DNA from: Alistipes sp.
GTDB lineage: Bacteria; Bacteroidota; Bacteroidia; Bacteroidales; Rikenellaceae
Length of the DNA stretch: 64,000 nucleotides
NCBI GenBank assembly: GCA_020026375.1
Contig: JAHHQN010000005.1
Coordinates: 43,938 to 107,937, forward strand
Reading direction: 5' to 3'
How positions within the stretch are numbered: the stretch's first letter is position 1; each line of letters opens with the position of its first letter. A program made the position numbers and the translations under genes. Shown piece after piece: positions 18,053-27,193 of the stretch. Under the pieces are notes generated by a model. That model did no database searches. It worked only from the letters and a program-made list of their open reading frames with translations, and was not told where the DNA came from.

Positions 18053-18754
18053 CTATAACTTCGCGTCCAGCCGCCACGACAACTCGTCATAGACCAGTGT
18101 CGAGGTGCGGAGACGCTCCGAAGCGGTCAGCAGGTCAATAATCTCCTGTCGGTTCTCCTCGCTCTTGAGACCGAGGTTGGAGAGCAACGCCACCGCTCCC
18201 ACCGCCACAAGATGTGCCGCCGCGGAGGGAGAAATTCCCCCGTCGGAGGTCGCCGCCGCATCGGCAGCCAGCGCATCGAAGCGCACGACCGCCTGCCAGC
18301 AGCTGGCAATCCACTCTCTGCGCGGCTCGGCCACACGCGCGGCAGCCATCAGCACGGCATAGACACGCAACACCTGCTCACCCGACACCCACTCGTCGAA
18401 GAGTCGGTCGAGCGCAGGCACATGACGCAGAAGGGCGAAGGCAATCTCCTCGGCCGCCTCGGAGTTGATGACCGCATCACCCCACAAATCGAACTCCTCG
18501 CAGGTGATTTTGTCGGGTTCGGCCAAATAAAACGCCGCCAGACGCAGCTCGCGCACCTGCTGGCAGAGGAGGAACTTGGCAAACTCGTGGTCCTTCTCCT
18601 CACCGCGCGCGATGGCACGCACGGTGGGCAGACTCACTCCGTAGTTGAGACCGTAGGGCGCACCGTAGAAACGCATGTCGTCGGCTACGGCACCGTTGCG
18701 CTCGCGACGCATGGCCGCCATGAGCGGCACCATTTTAGATGTATAGTCCGTCAT
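18053..18754 (-). CDS. DNA alkylation repair (AlkD-like HEAT-repeat) protein
   Basis: A 233-residue all-helical protein of the DNA alkylation repair/AlkD-like superfamily. Evidence is the segment NYGVSLPTVRAIARG, which matches the first conserved repeat (typically YGVRxPxLRxIA), followed by HEAT-like helices such as ELRLAAFYLAEPDKIT and LWGDAVINSEAAEEIAFALL. AlkD proteins excise bulky or charged alkylated purines without base flipping, but I cannot confirm the catalytic Trp/Asp set, so the activity is uncertain. It starts 2 bp after the DUF4831 stop, suggesting cotranscription. Confidence 0.72.
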   Translation of the reverse strand: MTDYTSKMVPLMAAMRRERNGAVADDMRFYGAPYGLNYGVSLPTVRAIARGEEKDHEFAKFLLCQQVRELRLAAFYLAEPDKITCEEFDLWGDAVINSEAAEEIAFALLRHVPALDRLFDEWVSGEQVLRVYAVLMAAARVAEPRREWIASCWQAVVRFDALAADAAATSDGGISPSAAAHLVAVGAVALLSNLGLKSEENRQEIIDLLTASERLRTSTLVYDELSWRLDAKL

Positions 18755-18756
18755 CG

Positions 18757-19656
18757 TTACTTACCGCTGTTGACCTGTGCCACCTTCACATTGCGGCCGT
18801 ATTCGAAAATGGGAAGCGACTTGCCGCCGAACTCCTTGCCGCCGCTCAGCACACGGCACACCGAGGGAGCTGCTACACGGCAGGTGATGACATTGCGCTC
18901 CTTGGGGTCGGCCTCCGAAGGAACCTGTCCCACGGCCGACGGCTCAATCTGGAGAACCACCATGTCGCCCGACAAATCGTTCTCGGGGAGCAGACCTGCC
19001 GAGGCGGAGAAGCGTGCCACGACATACTGTTTCTTGTCGGCCTCGGGGCATACCTCATAACGCGAAGTGGAGGTGCGCACCACACGCTTGCCGAGGAACA
19101 GTTCGAGATAACCCTGCTCGAGACGCGCAATCTCGTCGAGGGCAGCCTTCAGACCTTCGCCAAAGACATTCTCGCCGGCCTCACCCGTGATGAGTTCCAT
19201 ACGGTGGTGGCGCAACGAGTAGATGGTGGTCGCAGCATCGCGTGCCGCGTCCTCCAGCGCCAGGACACTCATCGACTGCTTGTCGACCTGCATGTGGGGG
19301 AAATCCTCACCACACACGGCATGCTGTGTCACCTCGATTTCCGGGGCATGGGGGGCGGCAGCCGTGTAGTAGTTCTTGCCGTCGGCCAGCGACACCGAGG
19401 CGTTGACAATCTCCGAAGTGAGCTTGTCGGTCAGCGGTGCGCGCACACCGAGGAACTTCTGGGCGTAGCGTGCATAAGGACCGGCCACGATTTTCTCCGT
19501 GCGTGTGGTGATGTCGACCGCCAGCACGGTCTTGGGATTGGAAACCACCACCGAACCTGACTCATTGACTGCACACAGCGGTGCGATATAGGGATTTTGA
19601 GCGGTAGCCGACACTCCCGATACGAGAAGTGCGAGGGCAAGAAGTTTGAATTTCAT
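18757..19656 (-). CDS. DUF4831 family exported protein
   Basis: A 299-residue secreted protein with a signal peptide (MKFKLLALALLVSGVSATAQ). The body matches the Bacteroidetes DUF4831 family, with YFP-less variants of the usual opening (VVVSNPKTVLAVDITTRTEK) and the core ALEDAARDAATTIYSLRHHR, ELITGEAGENVFGEGLKAAL and YLELFLGKRV. The function is unknown. The C-terminus is beta-rich. It precedes the alkylation-repair-like gene by 2 bp. A -7 box (TATTTTTG) lies about 60 bp upstream of the start. Confidence 0.82.
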   Translation of the reverse strand: MKFKLLALALLVSGVSATAQNPYIAPLCAVNESGSVVVSNPKTVLAVDITTRTEKIVAGPYARYAQKFLGVRAPLTDKLTSEIVNASVSLADGKNYYTAAAPHAPEIEVTQHAVCGEDFPHMQVDKQSMSVLALEDAARDAATTIYSLRHHRMELITGEAGENVFGEGLKAALDEIARLEQGYLELFLGKRVVRTSTSRYEVCPEADKKQYVVARFSASAGLLPENDLSGDMVVLQIEPSAVGQVPSEADPKERNVITCRVAAPSVCRVLSGGKEFGGKSLPIFEYGRNVKVAQVNSGK

Positions 19657-19715
19657 ATTCGTAATTTTTTGATTTGTCTGAAATTTCGGGTCTGCCCACA
19701 GGGGCTGGCCTCTTG

Positions 19716-19723
19716 CAAAAATA
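19716..19723 (-). promoter_or_regulatory. -7 promoter box of the DUF4831 gene
   Basis: TATTTTTG on the minus strand fits TAnnTTTG, 59 bp upstream of the start codon. Confidence 0.5.
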
Positions 19724-19784
19724 AGCCGTAAAAATCAAATATTCAAATCCCCGACGACGGTTTTTTGACATCGGGGGCGAAAAA

Positions 19785-20501
19785 TCAATCAAATTTGAGG
19801 TAGAAATCGCGTGTGAGTGCCTTGTACTCCTCGGTGTAGCACTCGTGTTCTCCGGTGCCGATGACCAGCTCGTCACGCACGAAATCGGCAGAGGGCGACG
19901 ACGCATCGAGGCGCGCAAACTCCATCAACACACGTTTGGCACCGCGTCGCGGCGTGGTCTTCACCTCGGTGCAGCGCACCGGATTGAGGAAACTCAGGGC
20001 GGTCTTCACGAACTTGCGCCCCTCATTCACGGGCAGCACCACCGCAAACCGTCCTTCGGGCGACAACAGTCGCGCCACCGCCTCGCACAGCTCCCCGAAG
20101 GAGAGCGAATCGGTATGACGCGCCGTGGTACGCTCCTTTTGGGGACACTTCAGCGAGTCGAGGAAATAGGGCGGATTCGAGACGATGAGGTCGAACTCCT
20201 CCCCCGCACCGAACTCCTGCACGGGCGACTGCACCATCGACAACCGTTCGCCCCACGGCGAGGCGGCGGCATTGCGGCGTGCCTCATCGACCGACTCGAT
20301 ATCGACCCCCGTAATGTGCGCTTCGGGGGCGCGCTGCGCCAGCATGATGGCGATGACTCCCGTACCCGTACCGATGTCGAGGATACGCCTCACCGACGCA
20401 TCGACCCTGCACCAGGCACCCAGCAGCACACCGTCGGTGCCGACCTTCATGGCACTCTCGTCCTGGGTAATCGTGAACTGTTTGAAACTGAACTGACTCA
20501 T
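19785..20501 (-). CDS. trmN6: tRNA1(Val) (adenine37-N6)-methyltransferase-like protein
   Basis: A 238-residue class I SAM-dependent N6-adenine methyltransferase of the YfiC/TrmN6 group, which modifies A37 next to the anticodon of tRNA-Val. It opens with FSFKQFTITQDESAMKVGTD. The SAM-binding loop is DIGTGTGVIAIMLAQR, and the catalytic N6A motif is SNPPYFLDS. The start overlaps the upstream DUF2400 stop by 4 bp (ATGA-type), so it is the last gene of a tightly packed operon. Specificity is inferred from the family. Confidence 0.9.
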   Translation of the reverse strand: MSQFSFKQFTITQDESAMKVGTDGVLLGAWCRVDASVRRILDIGTGTGVIAIMLAQRAPEAHITGVDIESVDEARRNAAASPWGERLSMVQSPVQEFGAGEEFDLIVSNPPYFLDSLKCPQKERTTARHTDSLSFGELCEAVARLLSPEGRFAVVLPVNEGRKFVKTALSFLNPVRCTEVKTTPRRGAKRVLMEFARLDASSPSADFVRDELVIGTGEHECYTEEYKALTRDFYLKFD

Positions 20502-21277
20502 TCTATGCCGTCGAAATAGCCGTCGATGCCGGCTCCAAAAAGTGAATAATCGAAACGCACGGGGTCGTCGGGGTCGGCCTCACGCAGGGCGGCGGTGATT
20601 TCCTCCACCGCGCGCCAGTCGTTCTGACGGCGGGTGAGGAGTCCCAGTGCGCGCCCCGTATTTCCGGCGTGGACGTCCAGCGGCAGACGCAGGGCCGACA
20701 TGGGTATCGTCCGCCACTCGCCGAAGTCGACTCCACGGCTGTCGTGGCGCACCATCCAGCGCAGATACATGCACAGACGTTTGCAGGCCGAACCCTTCAC
20801 CACCGACGAGAGGTGTTTCTCGCAGTGGGCATCGTGCGGCGAGGAGAGGAACTCCTCGCGGAAGTCGGCAAGCACACGCTCCAGATTCCGCGTGAGGGCA
20901 TAGCGCTGCTCGAAAAACGCGCCGATACCGCCGTACTGCATCTCCAGACGGCGCAGCGACAGGACAAAGTCGCGGAAATCGGCACCGTTGAACGTGCGGT
21001 GGACGAACGACGACAGCGACTGCAGCTCCTTCTCCGAGGCGTTGCGCACAAAGTCGGCCGGAGCATCGTCCATGAAGTGCATCATGCGGTGACCGTTTCT
21101 GACGATGGCCTTGCGGTTGCCCCACGCGATGGTGGCCGCAAAGAAGCCGGCTATCTCGCGGTCCTTGCGGTCGGAGAAGCGGTGCGGCACCGAAATGGGG
21201 TCGTCGTCGATGAACTCCGCACGGTTATATTTGTCGTGGAGGTGTTCGAGCAACTCGCGCAACTCTTCGTCCATCAT
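20498..21277 (-). CDS. DUF2400/TIGR02757 family protein
   Basis: A 259-residue cytoplasmic protein of unknown function, recognised as TIGR02757 by DPISVPHRFSDRKDREIAGF, FFAATIAWGNRKAIVRN, KGSACKRLCMYLRWMVR and LRLPLDVHAGNTGRALGLL. The start MMDEELRELLEHLHDKYN is chosen over a much longer frame because the extra N-terminus would lie inside the ABC ATPase gene. The Cys-rich KGSACKRLCMYLRWM region with a later conserved Asp recalls helix-hairpin-helix DNA glycosylases, but that is only an impression. It sits 5 bp after lolD and overlaps trmN6. Confidence 0.88.
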   Translation of the reverse strand: MMDEELRELLEHLHDKYNRAEFIDDDPISVPHRFSDRKDREIAGFFAATIAWGNRKAIVRNGHRMMHFMDDAPADFVRNASEKELQSLSSFVHRTFNGADFRDFVLSLRRLEMQYGGIGAFFEQRYALTRNLERVLADFREEFLSSPHDAHCEKHLSSVVKGSACKRLCMYLRWMVRHDSRGVDFGEWRTIPMSALRLPLDVHAGNTGRALGLLTRRQNDWRAVEEITAALREADPDDPVRFDYSLFGAGIDGYFDGIE

Positions 21278-21282
21278 GGCTT

Positions 21283-21933
21283 TCAAAGGATTAGTCCGTC
21301 CGACATCACAATCCGGCGGTCGGCCATGGCGGCCAGCCCCTCGTCGTGGGTCACGATGACGGTTGTCTGTCCCAGCTTGTCGCGCAGCTCGAAGAACAGG
21401 CGGTGAATCTCCTCCTTGTTGCGGGTGTCGAGGTTGCCCGAAGGCTCGTCGGCCAGCAGCACCTTCGGCGAATTGATCAGCGCGCGGGCAATGGCCACAC
21501 GCTGCTGCTCGCCGCCCGAGAGCTGTTTGGGCTTGTGGTCGCGGCGATGCGAAAGCCCCATCATCTCCAGCAACTCTGCGGCATGCCGCTCTACCTCCGC
21601 ACGCTGACGGCGGCCGATAAGCCCCGGAATGCAGACATTCTCGAAGGCCGTGAACTCGGGCAGCAGGTGGTGAAACTGGAAGACGAAACCAATACGGGCG
21701 TTGCGGAACTGCGACAGCGACTTGTCGCCCAGCGTGAGGGGATTGCAACCGTCGATAATCAGTGAGCCGCGGTCGGGACGCGAAAGGGTACCCATAATCT
21801 GCAGGAGGGTGGTCTTTCCGGCACCGCTCGCCCCCACGATGGCCACCACCTCGCCACGCGATACTTGCAGCGACACCCCCTTCAGCACCTCCAGCTCACC
21901 AAACGATTTGTGTATGTCGTGCAGCTGAATCAT
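21283..21933 (-). CDS. LolD-like ABC transporter ATP-binding protein
   Basis: A 216-residue ATPase of the LolD/MacB/FtsE group. The Walker A is [10 protein letters not shown] (about residue 34), the Q-loop region is [18 protein letters not shown], the signature is [15 protein letters not shown], the Walker B is [12 protein letters not shown], and the H-loop is VTHDEG. In Gram-negative bacteria LolD powers release of lipoproteins from the inner membrane through LolC/LolE. No permease gene lies beside it, so the partner must be encoded elsewhere. The start overlaps the folP stop by 4 bp. Confidence 0.9.
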   Translation of the reverse strand: MIQLHDIHKSFGELEVLKGVSLQVSRGEVVAIVGASGAGKTTLLQIMGTLSRPDRGSLIIDGCNPLTLGDKSLSQFRNARIGFVFQFHHLLPEFTAFENVCIPGLIGRRQRAEVERHAAELLEMMGLSHRRDHKPKQLSGGEQQRVAIARALINSPKVLLADEPSGNLDTRNKEEIHRLFFELRDKLGQTTVIVTHDEGLAAMADRRIVMSDGLIL

Positions 21934-22760
21934 CGGTTGAAGATATTAAACAGTCGGACACTCTCCACCGCCTCGCGCACATCGTGGACGCGGAGAATCA
22001 CCGCTCCCTGACGCAGGCACTCCCAGTCGAGTGCCACGGTGCCGGCCAATGCCTCATCGGGCGAGGTGCCGAGTGCCTTGTAAATCATGGATTTGCGCGA
22101 GAGTCCGGCCAGTACCGGAAAACCCAGCTCCACCAGACGGTGAAGTCCCTTGAGCAGGACATAGTTCTGTTCCTGCGTCTTGGCAAAGCCGAAGCCGGGA
22201 TCGAGAATGATGTTCTCGCGACGGATTCCGGCCGCCTGCAACGTCTCGACACGATTACGGAAATAGTCGACCACCTCGGTGGTGATGTCGCGCCCGTAGC
22301 CTGTGAGCGACTGCATGGTCTTGGGGTCGCCCTTCATGTGCATGGCAATGTAGGGTAAATCGAGGCGTGCCACCGCAGCAATCATCTGCGGGTCGAGTTC
22401 TCCGGCCGAGATGTCGTTGACAATGACCTTGCCGAAGCGCGACACCACCCCCTCGACCACCGACGCACGGAAGGTGTCGACCGACACCTTCATGTCGGGT
22501 GCGAGACGGCGCACCGCCTCCACCCCTTCCGACACACGGCGCAGCTCCTCCTCGGGAGAGACATCATCGGCTCCCGGACGCGACGAATAGCCGCCGATGT
22601 CGATGATGGCGGCACCGTCGGCCACTGCCTGACGCACACGCTCATCGATGCTGTTGCCGTCCGCCACGCGGCTGCCCGGATAGAAGGAGTCGGGCGTGAC
22701 GTTCATGATGGCCATCACGCAGGGTGACGACAAATCGGGCAGAAGGTTATTGATGCACAT
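21930..22760 (-). CDS. folP: Dihydropteroate synthase
   Basis: A folate-biosynthesis enzyme that condenses dihydropterin pyrophosphate with p-aminobenzoate; it is the sulfonamide target. The TIM-barrel protein of 276 residues shows [62 protein letters not shown] and [10 protein letters not shown]. All family motifs are present. It overlaps coaE by 14 bp upstream and lolD by 4 bp downstream. In many Bacteroidetes folP neighbours the diadenylate cyclase gene; here cdaA is about 12 kb away while a YbbR-like gene stays in the folP operon. Confidence 0.97.
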   Translation of the reverse strand: MCINNLLPDLSSPCVMAIMNVTPDSFYPGSRVADGNSIDERVRQAVADGAAIIDIGGYSSRPGADDVSPEEELRRVSEGVEAVRRLAPDMKVSVDTFRASVVEGVVSRFGKVIVNDISAGELDPQMIAAVARLDLPYIAMHMKGDPKTMQSLTGYGRDITTEVVDYFRNRVETLQAAGIRRENIILDPGFGFAKTQEQNYVLLKGLHRLVELGFPVLAGLSRKSMIYKALGTSPDEALAGTVALDWECLRQGAVILRVHDVREAVESVRLFNIFNR

Positions 22761-23334
22761 TTCTGAAACGGTAATCGAGTTCCTTGACTGTGGGTTCGAG
22801 GTCAGTTTCGAAGATATTGACGATGGTGATGTCGGCCCTGCGTGTCAGCTCGTCGTCGCTCATCTGTGCGGCAATGCGGCGGCGAACGCTCTCCTCGTCG
22901 CACTTGTCACGACGACACGTGCGCGACACCCTCAAATCGAGCGGAGCCACCACCGCCAGCGTGATGTCGACCATCTCGTTCATGCCCGACTCGAAGAGTA
23001 TGGCACTCTCCAGCACCACATAATCGCCCGACTGCTCGCCGGCCCAGCGTTCGAAATCACGCTTGACGGCAGGGTGTACCAGCGCGTTGAGTGCCTGCAA
23101 GGCCTCATCGTCGGAGAACACCTTGTCGGCCAGATACTTGCGGTTGAGCCCATCGGCATCGTAGCTCTCCTCGCCGAAGCGCGAAATGATGGCCTCGCGC
23201 AACGCACAATCCTCGTTCATGAGTCGCTTGGCCTCCTTGTCGGAGTCGTAGACAGCGACCTCGTTATCTGCAAAAAGACGGCATACGGTGCTTTTGCCGC
23301 TACCGATACCGCCTGTAATTCCCACTTTTTTCAT
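22747..23334 (-). CDS. coaE: Dephospho-CoA kinase
   Basis: The last step of coenzyme A synthesis, phosphorylating the ribose 3'-OH of dephospho-CoA. The 195-residue P-loop kinase starts GITGGIGSGKSTVCRLF. YDSDKEAKRLM supplies the CoA-binding Asp, HPAVKRDFERW is the conserved lid region, and VVLESAILFESGMNEMVD carries the second conserved segment. Its start overlaps the upstream YbbR-like stop by one base, and its 3' end overlaps folP by 14 bp. Confidence 0.97.
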   Translation of the reverse strand: MKKVGITGGIGSGKSTVCRLFADNEVAVYDSDKEAKRLMNEDCALREAIISRFGEESYDADGLNRKYLADKVFSDDEALQALNALVHPAVKRDFERWAGEQSGDYVVLESAILFESGMNEMVDITLAVVAPLDLRVSRTCRRDKCDEESVRRRIAAQMSDDELTRRADITIVNIFETDLEPTVKELDYRFRNVHQ

Positions 23335-23732
23335 TACTCTTTCTTTTCGGGTATATCAATTTCGGGGACTGCGTCGACCGACAGCACCTTGATGTCGCTC
23401 AAATGCACGGCAATGGCACTCTGCAACGACTTGGGTTCGATTCTGATTTTGCCCTCGTGTCCTTCGTCGTGGCACACCTCATAGACCAAATCCTTGAGTT
23501 CGACCTTGAGTTTCTTGTTCATGTAGGCACGGTATCTGAACAGATTGGTACCCACACCCTCGACCACACAGGTCACTTCAATCGGCACACCGTCGACCTC
23601 CACCACCACGTCCTGACGTGTGGAGTAGGTATAGCTCAACTTGGCGATGTACCACAGGAAGAATGCGGCCACCAGGAAGGCCAGAAATATAGGCGACACA
23701 TAGTGACGCACCCATCGCATAATTGTATTCAT
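23334..23732 (-). CDS. Short single-pass YbbR/CdaR-like membrane protein
   Basis: A 132-residue protein with one N-terminal transmembrane helix (about residues 13-32, SPIFLAFLVAAFFLWYIAKL) and a small extracytoplasmic beta domain (QDVVVEVDGVPIEVTCVVEG). The helix followed by short strands and the position directly before coaE fit the Bacteroidetes YbbR-domain protein, which is usually longer and has several repeats. YbbR/CdaR proteins regulate the diadenylate cyclase CdaA in Firmicutes. The assignment rests on topology and gene order more than on sequence. It has its own -7 box and starts the operon that runs to trmN6. Confidence 0.6.
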   Translation of the reverse strand: MNTIMRWVRHYVSPIFLAFLVAAFFLWYIAKLSYTYSTRQDVVVEVDGVPIEVTCVVEGVGTNLFRYRAYMNKKLKVELKDLVYEVCHDEGHEGKIRIEPKSLQSAIAVHLSDIKVLSVDAVPEIDIPEKKE

Positions 23733-23757
23733 AAGTCACAAAGCATATAATCACATG

Positions 23758-23765
23758 CAAAGTTA
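23758..23765 (-). promoter_or_regulatory. -7 promoter box of the YbbR-like-coaE-folP operon
   Basis: TAACTTTG on the minus strand fits TAnnTTTG and lies 25 bp before the first start codon, between the secDF terminator and the operon. Confidence 0.6.
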
Positions 23766-23811
23766 AAAAAAATAAAACAGACCGCACCAATTTGATGCGG
23801 TCTGTTTTTAT
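23766..23811 (-). terminator. Intrinsic terminator after secDF
   Basis: A 12-bp stem (AAACAGACCGCA / TGCGGTCTGTTT) followed on the minus strand by an interrupted T-rich tract, 35 bp after the secDF stop codon. Confidence 0.85.
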
Positions 23812-23846
23812 ATATAAGGTACTAAACCTTGGTTTGCGACGCGATT

Positions 23847-26822
23847 TTACTTGCGCTCGCCGCGGGTCATCAGGTCATAAGCCACGGGAGTAGCGATGAA
23901 GATGGTGGCGGCGGTACCCACAACCACACCTACTGTCAGACCGAAGACGAAGCCGCGAATGGTCTCGCCACCGAAGAAGAAGATGGCCAACAGGGTAACC
24001 AGAGTGGTTGCCGAGGTGTTGATCGTACGCGACAGAGTCGAGTTGATGGCGTTGTTGACGTTCTCCTTCAGGCTGCGCTTGGGATAGAGACCCAGGAACT
24101 CGCGGATACGGTCGAAGACAACCACGGTATCGTTGATGGCGTAACCGATGATGGTCAGAATCGCAGCGATGAATGCCTGGTTCACCTCAAGGTTGAAAGG
24201 CATGATACCATAGAGCAGCGAGAACAGACCGATGATGAAGGTGGCATTGACAGCCAGTGCGAGGGTTGCACCGGTAGCCCACTGCCAACGCTTGAAGCGG
24301 AAGGTGATGTAGAGACCGATGGCAATCAGCGAGAACAGCACCGAGTAGATGGCGTTCCAGGTCATGTCGTTGGCAATCGAAGGACCGATCTTGTCGGCGG
24401 TCTGGATACCGTACTCGATTTCCTGGGTGCTGCGGAACTGGTCGAATGTCAGATCGCTCTTGAACAGAGGCTTCAGAGCGTCGTAGATAATCTGCTCAAC
24501 CTCCTCGGTAGCCTCGTTCGAAGTATCGGCATAACGATACTGGGTGACGATACGCATCTGGTCCTCGTTACCGAACTGCTTCACCTCGAAACTGGCCATT
24601 GCAGCATCGGCAATACGCGACTTGGCCTCCTCGTTCAGATTCTGACGAACCTGCTCTGCCGAAACCACATTGTCGAAACGGACAACATAGGCACGACCAC
24701 CGGTGAACTCCGTACCGAGGTTGAGACCACGGGTCAGGAATGAGATGCACGAGATGGCAATCACCACAGCGGCAACGATGTAGCCCACCTTGCGGATATT
24801 GATGAAATCGACGTGGGTGTTATTGAGGAAGTTCTCCGACCACGAACGCGAGAAGGAGATGTGACCCCACTTGGCAACCACCCACTCAATCAGGATACGG
24901 GTGATGAATACCGAGCAGAAGAACGAAGTGATGATACCGATAATCAGCGTAGTGGCGAAGCCCTGTACGGGACCTGTACCGAAGACGAACAACACGATAC
25001 CGGTGATGATGGTGGTAAGGTTACCGTCGATGATGGCAGAATATGCCTTCGAGAAACCTTCGGCGATGGCCTGCGAGAGACCCTTGCCGCCACGCAGCTC
25101 CTCCTTGATACGCTCGTAGATGATGACGTTGGCGTCAACGGCCATACCCATGGTCAGCACGATACCGGCGATACCGGGCAGTGTCAGCACGGCACCGAAC
25201 GACACCAGCACACCCATCAGCAGGAACACGTTGGTCAGCAGCGAGATATCGGACAACCAACCAGCCGACTTGTAGAACAGACCCATGTAGAGGAGGACCA
25301 TGATGAAGGCGATGAGGAACGACAGCATACCTGCGTTGATCGACTCCTGACCCAGCGAGGGACCTACAACGGTATCCTGGATAATCTTGGCGGGAGCGGG
25401 AACCTTACCCGACGACAGTACGTTGGCCAGGTCCTTTGCCTCCTGAATGGTGAAGTTACCGGTGATGGACGAGATACCCTTGTCAATCTTGGTTCTTACC
25501 ACGGGAGCCGAATATACATAACCGTCGAGGACGATGGCTACACACTTGTTGATGTTCTCACCGGTGAGGTTGGCCCACTTGGTCTGACCTTCGTGGTTCA
25601 TGACCATCTCCACCTCGGCCGAAGCACCGTTCTGCTCATAACGCTCGCGCGCCTCGGTTACCACCGAACCGTCGAGGGGAGCCTTGCCGTCGGGAGTCTG
25701 TACACGGATGGCATAGAGGAAGAAACGACCGTCGTAGTTGTCCTCACCCTTTACACCCCACTTGAACTCCACGTCGGAGGGGAAGAGGTTGCGCACCTCG
25801 GGGTTGGCCAGATAGGCATTGACAGTGGCGATGTCGGCCTTGTAAGCCGCACCCACAACTGCACCACCTGCGAACGTGGGATCGAGAACTGCATACAGAG
25901 GGTTCTTCTCCTTGCTGAAGCGGCTGCCATGCTGCTCCTCCACCTCGCTCTTGTCACCGATTTCGGCAATCAGACCCTCACCCTTCTCCTCGGTCTCGGC
26001 GACCTTGGTCTCGGTAGTGGTCTGAGCCAACTGGGCCTTGAGGATATACTGGTCGGCTGCGCTCAGAGCGGGCATGATGTCGGGAGCGTTGTAAGTGGTC
26101 CAGAACTCCAGCGAAGCGGTACCCTGCAAGAGGTCACGCACACGCTGCGGCTCCTTCACACCCGGAAGCTCCACCAGAATACGGTGCGAGTTGGGCAGGC
26201 GCATGATGTTGGGCTGGGCCACACCGAAGTGGTCGATACGGCTGCGCAACACGTTGAACGAAGCGGCGATAGCGGCCTCGGTCTCCTCCTTGAGCAGCTT
26301 CTCGATTTCGGCGTTGGTGCTTTCGAGCGTGATGTCCTTGCGGTCGGGGTTGGCAAACAGAGAAGCCAGCTTGCCGCCGTTGGTGTGACGCTCATAAGCC
26401 TTTACGAAATCACCGATATAATCCTTCGAAGAGCCGTTCTTCACGGCAGCATTGGCCTCGGCAATCGCCTCGACGAATGCAGGCTCGTTCTGGCTGTCGC
26501 CGGCCAGAGCCTTCACCACGTCCTCAACCTGAACTTCGAGCATGACGTTCATACCGCCCTTCAGGTCCAGACCCAAGTTCAACTCTCTCTCCTTACAAAC
26601 CTTGTAAGTGAAATTGGTGAAACCCAAGTCGTAGACAGGCAGATTGCGGACAGAGTCCAGAAAATGCTGCTCGGCGCTGGGCTGCTCCTTGACGGGGAAC
26701 TGCGCGGCGTACTCGGCCGCTTTCTTCTCTACGCTTCGCGTCTTGAACGTGAAGGAGAGCTGATAAACGCAGGCGATGAGAAGAAACACCGCCACGAGTT
26801 TAATAAAACCTTTACTTTGCAT
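23847..26822 (-). CDS. secDF: Fused protein translocase subunit SecDF
   Basis: A 991-residue inner-membrane accessory of the Sec translocon that uses the proton motive force to pull proteins across. The N-terminal SecD half has TM1 (about 6-24), ELNLGLDLKGGMNVMLEV, a large P1 periplasmic domain, and a six-helix block with LPGIAGIVLTMGMAVDANVI and YERIKEELRGG. The SecF half starts around residue 670 with ISCISFLTRGLNLGTEFTGG, and ends with GYAINDTVVVFDRIRE and a last helix. Fusion of SecD and SecF is usual in Bacteroidetes. It is monocistronic, with its own promoter and terminator. Confidence 0.98.
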   Translation of the reverse strand: MQSKGFIKLVAVFLLIACVYQLSFTFKTRSVEKKAAEYAAQFPVKEQPSAEQHFLDSVRNLPVYDLGFTNFTYKVCKERELNLGLDLKGGMNVMLEVQVEDVVKALAGDSQNEPAFVEAIAEANAAVKNGSSKDYIGDFVKAYERHTNGGKLASLFANPDRKDITLESTNAEIEKLLKEETEAAIAASFNVLRSRIDHFGVAQPNIMRLPNSHRILVELPGVKEPQRVRDLLQGTASLEFWTTYNAPDIMPALSAADQYILKAQLAQTTTETKVAETEEKGEGLIAEIGDKSEVEEQHGSRFSKEKNPLYAVLDPTFAGGAVVGAAYKADIATVNAYLANPEVRNLFPSDVEFKWGVKGEDNYDGRFFLYAIRVQTPDGKAPLDGSVVTEARERYEQNGASAEVEMVMNHEGQTKWANLTGENINKCVAIVLDGYVYSAPVVRTKIDKGISSITGNFTIQEAKDLANVLSSGKVPAPAKIIQDTVVGPSLGQESINAGMLSFLIAFIMVLLYMGLFYKSAGWLSDISLLTNVFLLMGVLVSFGAVLTLPGIAGIVLTMGMAVDANVIIYERIKEELRGGKGLSQAIAEGFSKAYSAIIDGNLTTIITGIVLFVFGTGPVQGFATTLIIGIITSFFCSVFITRILIEWVVAKWGHISFSRSWSENFLNNTHVDFINIRKVGYIVAAVVIAISCISFLTRGLNLGTEFTGGRAYVVRFDNVVSAEQVRQNLNEEAKSRIADAAMASFEVKQFGNEDQMRIVTQYRYADTSNEATEEVEQIIYDALKPLFKSDLTFDQFRSTQEIEYGIQTADKIGPSIANDMTWNAIYSVLFSLIAIGLYITFRFKRWQWATGATLALAVNATFIIGLFSLLYGIMPFNLEVNQAFIAAILTIIGYAINDTVVVFDRIREFLGLYPKRSLKENVNNAINSTLSRTINTSATTLVTLLAIFFFGGETIRGFVFGLTVGVVVGTAATIFIATPVAYDLMTRGERK

Positions 26823-26881
26823 TTGAATTAATGAATTTGTTATTATTCTGTTTTTCTTAATCTCTCAGTCATAATAGCATG

Positions 26882-26911
26882 CAAAGATAAAAAAAAATCC
26901 TTAAAAATCAA
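26882..26911 (-). promoter_or_regulatory. Promoter of secDF
   Basis: A -33 TTG (26911-26909) and a -7 TATCTTTG (26889-26882) are separated by 19 bp; the leader to the start codon is about 60 nt. Confidence 0.7.
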
Positions 26912-27107
26912 CATTTAAGGTTTAAGTTTTGTATTTGCGCGCCTGTTTTGACAAATATCACGGCAATCGGAGCGCATTTTTCGGGCGGCAGACCGTGCAT
27001 ACATGCCTCTCACAAGATACAATCAGCTAATAATCAACACTATACATTCCACACTCGGAGAATCTCTCAAAAACACCCCTACTCACGGAAAATCGCCCCA
27101 CACCCGC

Positions 27108-27157
27108 AAAAAAAAAGATTCATTCCACGAAGCGTCACCGCTCCACGGAATGAATCT
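27108..27157 (-). terminator. Intrinsic terminator after dnaK
   Basis: An 11-bp stem (AGATTCATTCC / GGAATGAATCT) with a further internal AGCG/CGCT pairing, followed on the minus strand by nine T. Confidence 0.88.
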
Positions 27158-27193
27158 TCACGGAACCGAAGTCCCTATCTCTGTTTTTTCAGA

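Larger units (their letters stand above)
26823..27193. other. 371-bp spacer between secDF and dnaK
   Basis: It contains the secDF leader and promoter (to about 26911) and, at its other end, the dnaK terminator (27108-27157). Between these (about 26912-27107) I see no coding signal, RNA gene or repeat; the plus-strand frame crossing it continues into the antisense of dnaK and is spurious. Confidence 0.6.

Noticed and set aside
21278..21748. N-terminal extension of the DUF2400 frame
   Set aside because: The extra 157 codons lie inside the LolD-like ATPase gene in another frame; family members start at MMDEEL.
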